Shown here: positions 25,748 through 35,827 of the stretch, piece by piece
How the letters are laid out: every line of letters starts with the position of its first letter
How positions within the stretch are numbered: position 1 is the first letter of the stretch
Source of the DNA: Chloroflexota bacterium
GTDB lineage: Bacteria > Chloroflexota > UBA6077 > CF-72
DNA length: 64,000 nucleotides
NCBI GenBank assembly: GCA_016191465.1
Contig: JACPOP010000001.1
Coordinates: 62,001 to 126,000 of the forward strand
Direction of reading: 5' to 3'
Position numbers and translations under genes: made by a program
Notes under the pieces: generated by a model
Told to the model about the DNA's origin: nothing
The model's database searches: none
Seen by the model: the letters and a program-made list of their open reading frames with translations, nothing else

Positions 25748-26959
25748 ATGGCAATCCCCCAGTTGCTCATTCGAGCCGGGCAGGTCTTTACCGCGGACGA
25801 GGAGAACCGGGTTCTTTCGGATGCATGGGTCAGGGTGGCCGATGGGCGGATTCACTCGATGGGCAGGGGCGAGCCGCCGGTAGAACCGGGAGAGCGGGTG
25901 ATCGAGGCGCCGGAGTGCACGCTGCTCCCAGGACTCGTGGATTGCCACGTGCACTACTCCCTCGGCGGCCGCCCGGACTGGCTGGTGGAGGTGGAGGAGC
26001 CATACGCAACCGCCTGCTGGCGGGCCGCCCGCTATGCCGAGGCCACCCTGCGCGCCGGGTTCACAACCGTTCGGACCCTCGGCGGACGTGATGGCATGGA
26101 GATCGCCTTGCGCGACGGCCAGCGGTCCGGCCTACTGACCGCCCCGCGCATCCTCGCGGCAAATCTCGTGGTGTGCATGACCGGCGGACACGGCAACTGG
26201 ATGGGCCGCGAGTCTGACGGTCCGGCGGAAGTACGCAAGGCCGTCCGCGAGCAACTGAAGCGCGGCGCGGATTGCATCAAGCTCATGGCAACGGGCGGCG
26301 TGATGACCCCCAACATGGAGGCTGGCGCCCAGCAACTGACCTACGAGGAGCTCCAGGCGGGCGTGGAAGAAGCCCACAAGGCGGGGAAACGGACCGCCAG
26401 CCACGCCCAGGGAGCCGAAGGCATCAAGGCCGCGGTGCTGGCCGGCATCGACTCCGTGGAGCACGGCTTCTACCTGAACCGCGAGATCATCGATCTCATG
26501 CGCGAGCGCGGCACCTACTTTTCAGCCACGCTCGCCGCTGCCAGCGGCATCGCCGATGCGCCCCCCAATACCGTGCCGGAATGGGCTCGAGCCAAGGCAG
26601 TGAAGGCGCGCGATGCTCACCTGGAAAGCTTCCTGAGCGCCTACCAGGCGGGCGTGAAGATGGTCCTGGGCACGGACGCCGGTACGCCGTTCAACTTCCA
26701 CGGCGCGAATGCCCGCGAGCTTTCGCTCATGGTGCGCCACGGCATGCAGCCGCTCGACGCCCTCCGCGCCGCTACCCGAAACGGTGCCGAGCTCCTGGGC
26801 GTCCTGGCAGATGTCGGCTCCATCGAGCCGGGCAAGCAGGCCGACCTGGTCCTGGTCCAGGGCGACGCCACGGCGAACGTGGAGATCGTGGAGCGGCCCG
26901 AGAACCTGCGCATGGTGCTCCAGGGCGGCCGGCTGATCGAAGACCGACTCGCGACCTGA
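25748..26959 (+). CDS. Amidohydrolase, imidazolonepropionase/prolidase-like subgroup
   Basis: A 403-residue metal-dependent hydrolase. The binuclear metal site is complete: DCHVH (His67, His69), a probable carboxylated Lys in CIKLMATGG (about 179), SHAQG (His about 218), VEHGF (His about 238) and GTDAG (Asp about 309). The flanking beta-sandwich has the usual TLLPGLVD start and GKQADLVLV end. Relatives include Xaa-Pro dipeptidases, dihydroorotase-like enzymes and imidazolonepropionase. The substrate is unknown. There is no signal peptide, so it is cytosolic. Confidence 0.85.
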   Translation: MAIPQLLIRAGQVFTADEENRVLSDAWVRVADGRIHSMGRGEPPVEPGERVIEAPECTLLPGLVDCHVHYSLGGRPDWLVEVEEPYATACWRAARYAEATLRAGFTTVRTLGGRDGMEIALRDGQRSGLLTAPRILAANLVVCMTGGHGNWMGRESDGPAEVRKAVREQLKRGADCIKLMATGGVMTPNMEAGAQQLTYEELQAGVEEAHKAGKRTASHAQGAEGIKAAVLAGIDSVEHGFYLNREIIDLMRERGTYFSATLAAASGIADAPPNTVPEWARAKAVKARDAHLESFLSAYQAGVKMVLGTDAGTPFNFHGANARELSLMVRHGMQPLDALRAATRNGAELLGVLADVGSIEPGKQADLVLVQGDATANVEIVERPENLRMVLQGGRLIEDRLAT

Positions 26960-27043
26960 CGCCCTTCAGGTGCGATCAGCGGTCAGGTGCCTCCTGGACA
27001 TGGCACCTGCCGAGCAGTGCCTCGGCCTGGAGATCGGCTGCGG

Positions 27044-29389
27044 TCAGACGCGCTCCAGTGCCGCGAAAGCCAGGTCGAGCTTCTTCAGGCCGGCCGCGCC
27101 GGCGAAGTTGACTTCCACCATCTCCGAGCCGGCCTCCGAGCGGGCGGAGACCACGATACCGGTCCCAAACTTCGGGTGCATTACCCGATCCCCCGGCTTG
27201 TAGCTGGCGGTCACCGCTGGTCGAGCGGCCCGCTTGAGGCTGGGCTGTGGCACCCGGGTGTCTCGAATCGCGAACTGCTCCTGGATGGCGCGGCGCGCCT
27301 GCTCGCGCGCCTCGGCGCGGCCCCCTTCGCGTACCGTCCGTCCGGTGAGCCAGCCGTAGCGGCCAGCGTTCTGGCCAGCCCCCCCGTGGGTGAGCTTCAC
27401 GGCCGTCTGTGGCACGTCGGCCAGGAAGCGCGAGGGCGCGTTGACCTGGGTGTTGCCATACATGGTGCGCCGAAACGCGTACAGCAGGTACAGCGCCTGC
27501 CGCGCCCGCGTGATCCCAACGTACAGAAGCCGCCGCTCCTCCTCGAGCTGCTGCGCATCGTCAACCGAACGCGAGTGCGGCAGGATGCCTTCTTCCAGGC
27601 CGATCAGGAAGACGTACGGGTACTCCAGGCCTTTGGCGGCGTGCAGCGTAATGAGGGTCACGGCGTCCGTGCTGGCCTCATCCTGCTTCTCGGCGATCTG
27701 GTCCACGTCCTGGACGAGGCTCACGTCTTCGAGGAAGGCTTCAAGGCTGTTCTCGTGGCCGGCTTCTTCGTCGTAATCCGACGCCTTGGTTCGCAGCTCG
27801 AGGACGTTCTGCCAGCGCTCGTCGCCGTCCTCGCTGCCATCACGGACGTACTGCTCGTAGCCGCTGCGCTGCAGCACCGCGTCCAGCACGTCCAGCACAC
27901 CGCGGTCTTGGGCCAGCAGGCGGATTGGCTCGATGACGTCGACAAAGCCCCCGAGCAGCTCGCGGCTCCGCGCGGTGATCGGGGCGCTCTCGGCGTCCGA
28001 ATCGGCGACGGCGCTGTCGCGTAGCGCCGCGATCCGCTGGATCGCTTCGTACGTGGTGATCCCCTGGCCCACAGCCCAGCGCGTCACCTCCTGGACCGTC
28101 TTCGTCCCGATTCCGCGTGTGGGCACGTTGAGGATGCGGTTCAGGCTCACCCCGTCGGCGGGGTTCTGCACCAGCCGCAGATAGGCGAGCACGTCTTTGA
28201 TCTCGCGCCGCTCGTAGAAGCGCGTGCCGCCCACCAGGCGGTATGGCATCCCGGTGCGCACAAACATGTCTTCCAGCACCCGCGACTGGGCATTGGTCCG
28301 ATACATCACGGCGAAGCTGCCGAGCGGGATGTGCTCCTGGCGGCTCAGCCGCTCGATCTCGCGGACGACGTACTGCGCCTCGTCCTGCTCGTTGTAGGCC
28401 TCGTGCAGGATGACCGGACCGCCGGCGCCCTGCTCCGTCCAGAGCTTCTTCTCCTTGCGCATGCGGTTGGCCGCGATCACCGACTGCGCCACCCGCAGAA
28501 TGGTGCTCGTGGAGCGGTAGTTTTGCTCGAGGATCACCACCTTCAGATCCGGGTAATCCACCTCGAAATTGAGGATGTTGCGAATGTCGGCCGAGCGCCA
28601 CGAGTAAATGCCCTGGTCCTCGTCGCCGACCACGGCCAGGTTGCGGTGCTTCAGGCTGAGCCGCTTGACGATCTCGTACTGGGCGATGTTGGTGTCCTGG
28701 AACTCGTCCACCATCACCTGCTCGAACTGCTCCTGGTAGCGCGCCAGGACCTCGGGCGCTTCGCGAAAGAGCTGGATCGTTACCAGCAGCAGGTCGTCGA
28801 AGTCGAGCGCGTGGTTGTGCTCCAGTGCCTGCTGATAGTGGCGATACGCCCGCGCCACCGTCTCGTGCCAGCGGCCCTCGCCGTTCCGCGCGAAGGCGTC
28901 CGGGCTGAGCAGCTCGTTCTTGGCGTGCGAGATCGCCGAGAGGATGGAACGGGGCGACGTCCGTTTCTCGTCGACTTCGAGCTCCTTGAGGATGCCCTTC
29001 ACCAGGTCGATCTGATCGTTGTCGTCGAAGATCCCAAAGTGCCTGTCGAAGCCGATATGGTGGGCATCGCGCCGCAGCCAGCGGGCGCAGATGGCGTGAA
29101 AGGTGCCGACCGCCAGACCGCCGGCGAGCCGCTCGCCCATAAGCCCGGCCAGCCGCTCCCGCATCTCCCGAGCCGCCTTGTTGGTAAACGTCACCGCCAG
29201 GACGCCCGACGGGTGAACGCCGGAGACCGCGAGCAAGTGCGCGATGCGATGGACGATGACGCGCGTCTTGCCTGAACCCGGTCCGGCCAGGATCAGCAGT
29301 GGGCCCTGCTCGTGAACCACGGCCTCCCGCTGTCGCGGGTTGAGCCCCGCCAGGATTCGCTCGGAAAGGCTGGTCTCGGGCGCGCTCAT
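27044..29389 (-). CDS. pcrA: Superfamily 1 DNA helicase, PcrA/UvrD type
   Basis: A 781-residue 3-prime to 5-prime DNA helicase for repair and removal of proteins from DNA. Motif I is AGPGSGKTR (about 35-43). Motif Ia is AVTFTNKAAREM. Motif II shows QVMVDEFQDTN; motif III VGDEDQGIYSWR; motif IV LEQNYRS; motif V TLHAAKGLEYPYVFLIG; and motif VI YVGITRARQ. The C-terminal Tudor-like domain of PcrA is present (KPGDRVMHPKFGTGIVV), which binds RNA polymerase in known PcrA. It is the last gene of the NurA-HerA-Mre11-Rad50 run, 52 nt after rad50, but has its own TATACT 9 nt before ATG 29389. Confidence 0.93.
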   Translation of the reverse strand: MSAPETSLSERILAGLNPRQREAVVHEQGPLLILAGPGSGKTRVIVHRIAHLLAVSGVHPSGVLAVTFTNKAAREMRERLAGLMGERLAGGLAVGTFHAICARWLRRDAHHIGFDRHFGIFDDNDQIDLVKGILKELEVDEKRTSPRSILSAISHAKNELLSPDAFARNGEGRWHETVARAYRHYQQALEHNHALDFDDLLLVTIQLFREAPEVLARYQEQFEQVMVDEFQDTNIAQYEIVKRLSLKHRNLAVVGDEDQGIYSWRSADIRNILNFEVDYPDLKVVILEQNYRSTSTILRVAQSVIAANRMRKEKKLWTEQGAGGPVILHEAYNEQDEAQYVVREIERLSRQEHIPLGSFAVMYRTNAQSRVLEDMFVRTGMPYRLVGGTRFYERREIKDVLAYLRLVQNPADGVSLNRILNVPTRGIGTKTVQEVTRWAVGQGITTYEAIQRIAALRDSAVADSDAESAPITARSRELLGGFVDVIEPIRLLAQDRGVLDVLDAVLQRSGYEQYVRDGSEDGDERWQNVLELRTKASDYDEEAGHENSLEAFLEDVSLVQDVDQIAEKQDEASTDAVTLITLHAAKGLEYPYVFLIGLEEGILPHSRSVDDAQQLEEERRLLYVGITRARQALYLLYAFRRTMYGNTQVNAPSRFLADVPQTAVKLTHGGAGQNAGRYGWLTGRTVREGGRAEAREQARRAIQEQFAIRDTRVPQPSLKRAARPAVTASYKPGDRVMHPKFGTGIVVSARSEAGSEMVEVNFAGAAGLKKLDLAFAALERV

Positions 29390-29398
29390 CGGCCGCCG

Positions 29399-29404
29399 AG
29401 TATA
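29399..29404 (-). promoter_or_regulatory. -10 element of pcrA
   Basis: TATACT on the minus strand, 9 nt before the ATG at 29389, followed by CGGCGG as at queF. It indicates that pcrA can be transcribed separately from the upstream repair operon. Confidence 0.45.
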
Positions 29405-29441
29405 CGAACGCTCCCGAGGTCCCACCGCGCCGAACGGGCCG

Positions 29442-31997
29442 CTACCGCAGCGTGATCAGGCTTCCGCGTGGCGACTTGGTGATCTCGATGCGCACTGGAA
29501 ACCGATCCCGGAGATCGTCCAGATGGGTCACGACCAGGATCTTCTCGAAGTCGGCCGAGATCGCCTGAATCGCCTCGACGATCCGGTCCCGCCCCTCGGC
29601 GTCCTGCGAGCCGAATCCCTCGTCGATGACCAGCGTCTGGAGCCTGGTGCCAGCCCGGCGGGCGAGCAGCTTGGAAAGCGCGATCCGAAGCGCGAAGTTG
29701 ACCCGGAAGCCTTCGCCGCCACTGAACATCTCATACGAACGGGTCCCGAGCTCATCCGCAATTTTGATGTCCAGCGTCTCGATGGTCCCGCTGCCCGCCC
29801 GTGCATCCCGCTGGGTCTCAAGCTTGACGTTCATCCGCCCGTCCGTCATGCGGCCGAGGATGGCGTTGGCCTCCTGCTCGATTTCCGGGATGGCCGTTTC
29901 GATGATCATGGCCTGGAGCCCCTTCTTGCCGAAGGCGCTCACCAGCTCGGCATACACACTCTGCTCCTGGCGCAGGAGGTGCTGCCGCTGCACACTCTCG
30001 CGCACCCGGTTTTCCGCGAACCGGGCGTAGGTGAGACCCGACTGGGCAGTACCGCGCGCATCTCGGACGCGGTCACGCTCGGTCCGCACCACGCGCAGGT
30101 CCGCCTCCACCTTGACCAACTGCTCGCGCTCCAAAGACAGGCGCTCGCCTTCCTCACGCAGCCCTTGCGCGCGCTGCGCTTCGAGAGCGATCTCCTCGTC
30201 CAGCCGCTGGATTTGCTCGGCTGCGCGGTCGCGTGTGGCTGTGAAATGCTCCGCTGCCTGGCGCGCTCGATCCAGCAGTTGGGCCCTCTCGTCGGCGCCC
30301 GCGAGCTTCCCCACGGCTTCCCGCAACCGGGTGTGCGCCGCCGCGTCGTACTGGACCTCCTCGATGCGGGCCCGGAGCTCGGCGATTCTGGCCCGTTCCT
30401 CGGGACCAAATGCGTCGGTCTGCAGCAGCTTTTCCAGCTCCGAGAGCTCAGTCTGGACCTGGCCCAGTTGTCGTGCCGCCTCACGCGCGTGGCGGACGCT
30501 TGCCTCCAATCCACTCGTGGCCCGCTGAACGGCGTCGCGCTCCATCAGAGCCTTCTCAAGCTCGGCCAGGCGCGTGGTCTGCTCGGCCGATGCAGCTTCG
30601 GCGGCCTTCCAGGCACGCTCGTGGTCTCGGAACTCCGATGCGAGCTGCTTGCCCCGACGCTCCATCTCCGCCATGGCGCGCGCCTTGTCGGCAGCAGACC
30701 AGGGACGCCGGCAGGACGGACAGGTGGCTTGCTTCTCAAGGGTGTCGATCTCGACCTTCAGGTCGTTCATGTCACGCCGCAGCCGGTCGTTGATCGCCTT
30801 CTTGGTGCCCACCTCCTCGCGGCACGTGGTGGCGACCGCCTGGAGCGCCTTGCGCTCCTCCTCCAGCTTCGCCAGCTCGGCCGCCCGGATCGCGGAAACC
30901 GCGTGGTCCGCTTCCAGGCGCGCCAGGCTCTCGGCAGCCACGCGGAGCTCCGTAATGCGGCGGACGAGGTGCTTGACGTCCGCGTCCAGCCGGGCGCGGT
31001 GCTTTTCGAGCGCCCCCGTAACCTGCGCCAGCTCGGCCCGCAGCGGCGAAACGACCTGCAGCTTGACATCCGCCGTTTCCAGATCCAGCCGGGCCTGTTT
31101 CAGGGCCGCGCCCGCGGCTTCGATCTCCGGCGCGCGCGCCAGCATGGCCTCGGCCTCGGCGAGACGGCGCATCGCCGTGTCTCTGGCCGATTGTGCTGCC
31201 TTGCGCTCCTCCTCGAAGCGCGCGCGGCGGGCCTCGCTCTCGGCCAGCGCTCGGCCAGCCGCCTCCAGCCGGGCGACGCTCTCGCGCGCCGCATTGCACG
31301 CGGTCTCGGCTCCCGAGACACGCGCCTCCCATACGCGCACCTCGCCCTCCAGGCGCGTGACCGCGGCTTCGTACTCGGGGATCCGCGCGACTTCCTGGTC
31401 GTACTCCTCGCTCCGCGCCCGCTCGTTTTGAAGCTCCAGCTCGCGCTGCCGCATCTGCTCGCGCGCCCTGGCTTCCAGCTCGTCGAAGGCGCCCAGCTCC
31501 AGGATCTCGGCGAGGATCCGCTTGCGTTCGCCGGGCTGATGGGTGGTGAAGGTGTCTGCCTTTCCCTGCTGGATGAACGAGGAGCTGGTAAAGGTCTCGT
31601 AGCTCATCTTGAGAGTTCGCTGGATGGCCTTCTCCGTCTCCAGGAGTGAGCGCTCCGTCAGTGAGCGGTAGCTGCCTTCCGTCTGGACGAAGAAGTCCAG
31701 TGTCGAGATGGCAGTCCTCCCGCGGCGCTGACGCTTGCGGATGACTCGATACTGGATCTCGTCCAGAATAAACTCGAGCTCCACCTCCATCTCGGTGGCG
31801 CCAGTGTGGATGAGATCGTCCACGGTCCGTGCACGCGATTGCCCCCACAGGACCCAGGTGATGGCGTCCAACAGCGCCGACTTGCCGTGCCCGTTGTCGC
31901 CGGAAAGCACCGCCACGTGGATGCCATCGAACCGCAGCGGCTCATGCACGTCCGTGTAGGACATGAAATTCCTGAGGCTGAGGCTGACCGGGATCAC
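29442..31997 (-). CDS. sbcC: Rad50/SbcC-type SMC-like ATPase
   Basis: An 851-residue partner of Mre11. Walker A is SGDNGHGKSALL (about 33-44) at the N-terminus, followed by SSFIQQGKADTF (Q-loop). Two long coiled-coil arms (about 180-410 and 450-690) flank a zinc hook, ATCPSCRRPWS (about 425-435), with the CxxC metal ligands. The C-terminus has the ABC signature FSGGEGFRVNFALR and Walker B LVIDEGFGSQD. GTG 31997 was chosen as the start: it lies 10 nt after the mre11 stop and directly before the first beta strand (IPVSLSLRNF). The size is close to archaeal Rad50 rather than E. coli SbcC. Confidence 0.92.
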   Translation of the reverse strand: MIPVSLSLRNFMSYTDVHEPLRFDGIHVAVLSGDNGHGKSALLDAITWVLWGQSRARTVDDLIHTGATEMEVELEFILDEIQYRVIRKRQRRGRTAISTLDFFVQTEGSYRSLTERSLLETEKAIQRTLKMSYETFTSSSFIQQGKADTFTTHQPGERKRILAEILELGAFDELEARAREQMRQRELELQNERARSEEYDQEVARIPEYEAAVTRLEGEVRVWEARVSGAETACNAARESVARLEAAGRALAESEARRARFEEERKAAQSARDTAMRRLAEAEAMLARAPEIEAAGAALKQARLDLETADVKLQVVSPLRAELAQVTGALEKHRARLDADVKHLVRRITELRVAAESLARLEADHAVSAIRAAELAKLEEERKALQAVATTCREEVGTKKAINDRLRRDMNDLKVEIDTLEKQATCPSCRRPWSAADKARAMAEMERRGKQLASEFRDHERAWKAAEAASAEQTTRLAELEKALMERDAVQRATSGLEASVRHAREAARQLGQVQTELSELEKLLQTDAFGPEERARIAELRARIEEVQYDAAAHTRLREAVGKLAGADERAQLLDRARQAAEHFTATRDRAAEQIQRLDEEIALEAQRAQGLREEGERLSLEREQLVKVEADLRVVRTERDRVRDARGTAQSGLTYARFAENRVRESVQRQHLLRQEQSVYAELVSAFGKKGLQAMIIETAIPEIEQEANAILGRMTDGRMNVKLETQRDARAGSGTIETLDIKIADELGTRSYEMFSGGEGFRVNFALRIALSKLLARRAGTRLQTLVIDEGFGSQDAEGRDRIVEAIQAISADFEKILVVTHLDDLRDRFPVRIEITKSPRGSLITLR

Positions 31998-32007
31998 GGG
32001 CGGGCGC

Positions 32008-33300
32008 TCAGGCGGTGGCCGCGGCAGCCGGGGTGGGAGTCGGCTCCGACGGCCCGTTCGACATGGACGGCGCCGGTGCCCCCGGCTCGACCAGGTGGCG
32101 GGCGTAGCGAAGCAGGATCTCGCGCCGCTCCGGGTCGAGCTGCTTTTCGGCAAGGTAGATGGACAGGGCGTCAAGCGGCGGGGCGTGCTGAATGCCCATG
32201 CCACCCAGCGTTACCCGCTGCCGCGTCTGGCGCTGCACATTCCGCTCGATCGGCGCCAGGAAGAAGGCGCCTTTCAACTGGGCGCGGATGTCGTCATCGC
32301 GAAGCTCCGGGAGCCGCTCGGCGGGCACGTCGATCCGCAGCTTGACCACGGCATCAGGGATGAGGTTGCCTTTGCGGGCAATGGCGCGGACGACATCCTC
32401 AGTCGGATTCTCGCCCGTCACCCGCGCGTCGATGGTGACGAACGGCCGTGCGTTGACGCGGCGAAACTCGGGATTGGCTCGTCCCTTTTCAGGGACCTCG
32501 ACATACACCCATCCTTTGTCTTCGCCTTCTTCACCAAAGTCAACTCGGTCGATGCTGCCCGGGTACACAACCGGCGGGTCGCCGTAGGCAAGGACCTGGT
32601 GCTTATGAATGTGGCCGAGCGCCACGTAATCCACGCCCGGCAGGTCGAACGTAGATAGATCGTAGACAGGGTCGCTGCCCATCGTCAGCAGTCGCTCGGC
32701 GCCGACGCGCGCGCCGAAGACGTGCGCGTGGCCGACCAGGATCGACGGCAGCGCCGGGTCGAGCGTCTGGGCATCGGCAAGCAATTTGGCGCGGTTGAGC
32801 TGCACCATCGCCTCGTTCAGCTCGGCGATGGTCTTGTTCTTCATCTCGGGCTGGGCGACGATGTGACTGCGCACCGTCCACGGGAACGCCAGCACCTGGA
32901 CCGGCCCGGCCGGCGTTTCGATGCGTTGCACGCCAACCGTGCGGGCGAGACTCACGCCGCGCACGTCGAGCGCCCGGAAGATCTCCACGCTACTGGCGCG
33001 CCCGGCGGAGAGCGGGATGTCGTGGTTGCCGGCGACGATGAACACCTGAACCCCGGCGTCTACGATGCGGCGAATGCGCCGCGCAAACTCGCGCTGATGA
33101 GTGGGAGAAGGGTCGCGCGACTTGTAGACGTCGCCGGCGATCACCAGGAGGTCCACCCGGGCCGCGAGGGCGCCGTCAAGCGCCTCGTCGAGCGAGCTGA
33201 GAAAGTCCTTCAGGCGAGAGTTCAGCCCCGTTGCGGGATCGAGCCTGCCGTAGTTCTCCATGCCAATATGGATATCGGCAAGGTGCGCTATGCGTAACAC
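32008..33300 (-). CDS. sbcD: Mre11/SbcD-type DNA repair exonuclease
   Basis: A 430-residue calcineurin-like phosphoesterase that processes DNA double-strand ends with Rad50. The phosphoesterase motifs are complete: HLADIHIG (6-13), IAGDVYKSRD (about 54-63), VAGNHDIP (about 91-98), ILVGHAHVFG (about 190-199) and VALGHIHKHQ (about 227-236). The capping domain follows, then a C-terminal Pro/Thr/Ala-rich tail of about 30 residues. The gene lies 11 nt after herA and 10 nt before rad50, a tight co-transcribed set. Confidence 0.92.
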   Translation of the reverse strand: MLRIAHLADIHIGMENYGRLDPATGLNSRLKDFLSSLDEALDGALAARVDLLVIAGDVYKSRDPSPTHQREFARRIRRIVDAGVQVFIVAGNHDIPLSAGRASSVEIFRALDVRGVSLARTVGVQRIETPAGPVQVLAFPWTVRSHIVAQPEMKNKTIAELNEAMVQLNRAKLLADAQTLDPALPSILVGHAHVFGARVGAERLLTMGSDPVYDLSTFDLPGVDYVALGHIHKHQVLAYGDPPVVYPGSIDRVDFGEEGEDKGWVYVEVPEKGRANPEFRRVNARPFVTIDARVTGENPTEDVVRAIARKGNLIPDAVVKLRIDVPAERLPELRDDDIRAQLKGAFFLAPIERNVQRQTRQRVTLGGMGIQHAPPLDALSIYLAEKQLDPERREILLRYARHLVEPGAPAPSMSNGPSEPTPTPAAAATA

Positions 33301-33311
33301 GGGCCGGGCGC

Positions 33312-35009
33312 TCAGTCGTCTTCGCCGCCGAAGATCTCCGTGTACCGCGTCGCGTGCGACACGAGCGCCGCGGGGGTGCCGAACGGCGACATGGCGGCGT
33401 AGAAGCGCTCGTCATAGGAGCGGGTGCGGATCATGATGGGCATCGGCACGGCGTGGCCCAGGACCAGCGCCTGCTCGCGCGAATCGAGCGTGGCCAGCAC
33501 GCCGCGCAGGTGCGATGCGCCGCTGACGCCGGTGAAAATGGCGTCGATGTCCCGCTCGTCGTTCAACTGGCAGGTGATCCGCGTTCCTATCTGTGAGAGC
33601 ACCTCCGGGTCGATCCCGCTCGGACGCTGATCGACCACCAGCAACGTCACGAAGTACTTGCGCAGCTCCCGGGCGATGGTGCCGAACGTCGTCTGGCGAG
33701 CGGCCTCGGAGTTGAGGAACTTGTGCGCTTCCTCGATGGTGATCATCAGCTGCCGCGGCTTGTCAGCCTCTTGCTTGGTGCTGAGAAATGTCTCCGTCTT
33801 GCTGACCCAGCGGCTATGCAGCCGGCGGGTGATGATGTTCGCTACCAGGATGTAGGCCAGCAGGTTGCGCTGATGCCCGAACTCCAACACCACGTGCTTG
33901 CCGCTCTCGAGGCTGGCGATCAACTGGTCGAGGCTGGAGTGCGAGACCGTGTCCTTTACGAACGGCAGGACCCTCACCTTGCGGAGCTTGTTGCGGAGCG
34001 CGCCGAGTGAGCCAATGTGGCCGCCGGTTCGATCCGCGAAGGTGTGGAGCTCGTCGCCGTCCATCTCCAGCAGACGCCGAACCCACTCCTTGCCGAACTC
34101 CTCCTCGCACAGCAGGGCCGATTCCTCCGCGGTTCGGTTCAGCTTCAGCTCGTCCTGCAGAAGCGTCACGTCCTCGACGGTAATCTCATCGAGGCCGATG
34201 GTGACGCTGCCATCGGGCCGGACACTCCGCTTGCTGGCGGACTCCGGGTCGAGCGTGAAGACCACGACTTTGCCGGGGAAGAGCTGGGAAAGGCCCTTGA
34301 CCTCGCCGGTGCCCTCCGTTGTGGCATTCCAGCCGTACTCCGAGTGCATGTCAAAGATCAGGTTGACGGCCGCGCCGGTCTTGATCGTCCCGGAGAGCAG
34401 CAGGCGCGTCAGGAAGCTCTTGCCCGTGCCGGATTTCCCGAACACCCCGTTCGAGCGCTGCACGAGCTTTGTCAGGTTGATGCACACCGGCACGTCCATG
34501 TCGATCGGCTGGCCGATCTGGAAGTGCTCCTCGCCCTCGGCGCCGAAGACCCGGTGAAAGTCCTCCTCGGTGGCTTCGTACACACTGGAAAAGTGGGGCG
34601 GAATCGTCCGCGCCGCCTGGGGTACGTCCGACGCCGCCTCGCCACTGATGGCGATCTCCAGCATGAGCTCCGGCTTCAGCTTGATGGAGCCGAACGTGGT
34701 CGTCCCCGCCAGCACCTCGCGCACAAAGGCGTCCGCGGCACCAGGGCCCGACGGTGGGTCGCGCACCACGTCGGCGTTGGCGGAGTCCAGTTGAACGTCG
34801 CTGACGAGGCAGAAGTAGGCGTACTTCTCGCCCGCAACCTTGACGAACTTGCCAAGGCGGATGCTCTCGACCGAGGCCTCGGCGTCCAGCCGCGCCGTCA
34901 GGCCTTCGGCCAGCGACCCTGAGACGAGCACGCCCAGGCGCGGGTGGGGCCGCGGCGCGTCCGGCGGGTCGTTCCCGTTGGTCGAAAACCCATTGAGGTG
35001 GTCGAGCAC
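33312..35009 (-). CDS. herA: HerA-type hexameric DNA translocase ATPase
   Basis: A 565-residue FtsK/HerA-clade ATPase. The N-terminal HAS-barrel region (LGVLVSGSLAEGLTARLD, SIRLGKFVKVAG) leads to Walker A GVFGKSGTGKSFLTR (about 186-200) and Walker B QLMITIEEAHKF (about 420). The arginine-finger region GIDPEVLSQIGTRI follows. HerA forms a ring that powers NurA during DNA-end resection. GTG 35009 is proposed as start; it lies 2 nt after the stop of the ABC-2 permease gene. The length is close to archaeal HerA. Its nuclease partner NurA is encoded three genes upstream rather than adjacent. Confidence 0.88.
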   Translation of the reverse strand: MLDHLNGFSTNGNDPPDAPRPHPRLGVLVSGSLAEGLTARLDAEASVESIRLGKFVKVAGEKYAYFCLVSDVQLDSANADVVRDPPSGPGAADAFVREVLAGTTTFGSIKLKPELMLEIAISGEAASDVPQAARTIPPHFSSVYEATEEDFHRVFGAEGEEHFQIGQPIDMDVPVCINLTKLVQRSNGVFGKSGTGKSFLTRLLLSGTIKTGAAVNLIFDMHSEYGWNATTEGTGEVKGLSQLFPGKVVVFTLDPESASKRSVRPDGSVTIGLDEITVEDVTLLQDELKLNRTAEESALLCEEEFGKEWVRRLLEMDGDELHTFADRTGGHIGSLGALRNKLRKVRVLPFVKDTVSHSSLDQLIASLESGKHVVLEFGHQRNLLAYILVANIITRRLHSRWVSKTETFLSTKQEADKPRQLMITIEEAHKFLNSEAARQTTFGTIARELRKYFVTLLVVDQRPSGIDPEVLSQIGTRITCQLNDERDIDAIFTGVSGASHLRGVLATLDSREQALVLGHAVPMPIMIRTRSYDERFYAAMSPFGTPAALVSHATRYTEIFGGEDD

Positions 35010-35011
35010 AG

Positions 35012-35827
35012 TCAGCGCGCCCCCAGAAGCCGCTCGCGGTCGAAGATGCGCAGCGCCCACAGGACGATCAGCAGATCGGCCGTCGCCACGAGGGTTGCGA
35101 TGATTCCAAGTGCCCTCGGCGTGAGCAGGAACAGCACGATCGTTTGCGGGATCATGACCAGGATCACCGGCAGCACGACCAGACCGTTGAGCTGGTACGC
35201 GGCTCGGTAGCTGGACACGCGCGTGGAGATGAGCGCGGCGATGCTTGCCGAGAGCAGCGCCATAAGCGGCACGATCACCAGCGAGGAGAAGATCCAGTCG
35301 CGGTCGGAGAGCAGGAAGCGCGGGTAGAACGGCGAGTTTGAAAGGCCGACGAGCGCGGTGAGCAGCAGCACGCCGAGCCAGGTGCCGAGGACCGCGGGGA
35401 TCACCGACGACAGGAGCTTTCCGGTGAACAGCTCGCGGTTGGTGATGGGCGTCGCGAGCAGGGGCTCGAGCGTGTCACGCTCTTTCTCGCCGACGAAGCT
35501 ATCGGCGGCGACGGCCGATGTGAGCGAGACCGGAATGATCCAGAATAGCGGGATGCCAAGCGCCTTGAGCAGCGTCTCGATGGTGGCATTCTGGTTGCCC
35601 GTGGGAAGGTTGCCGAAGTACTGGAGCGACGTTTCCGGTATCTGCTGGATCGCCATGGCACTGAGGGCGGTACCCACCGCGCTGCTCGTACCGGCCGCCG
35701 AGCCAAGAGCGGTTATTCCCGCGAGCAGCCCCATCAGCGCCGGCATGAAGATGATCGGCAACAGCAGGTTGTAGTCGCGCACGATCTCGCGCAGCTCGCG
35801 CCGAGTGATCACCAGGGCCATCCTCAT
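35012..35827 (-). CDS. ABC-2 type transporter permease
   Basis: A 271-residue inner-membrane protein with six predicted helices, the first at LLLPIIFMPALMGLLAGIT and the last at ALGIIATLVATADLLIVL. The loop SFVGEKERDTLEPLLATPIT is the signature of NatB/ABC-2 permeases. It begins with a 4-nt ATGA overlap with the ATPase gene, and its stop is 2 nt from the herA start. Together with the ATPase it would form an exporter. Its location inside a DNA-repair operon is unexplained. Confidence 0.85.
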   Translation of the reverse strand: MRMALVITRRELREIVRDYNLLLPIIFMPALMGLLAGITALGSAAGTSSAVGTALSAMAIQQIPETSLQYFGNLPTGNQNATIETLLKALGIPLFWIIPVSLTSAVAADSFVGEKERDTLEPLLATPITNRELFTGKLLSSVIPAVLGTWLGVLLLTALVGLSNSPFYPRFLLSDRDWIFSSLVIVPLMALLSASIAALISTRVSSYRAAYQLNGLVVLPVILVMIPQTIVLFLLTPRALGIIATLVATADLLIVLWALRIFDRERLLGAR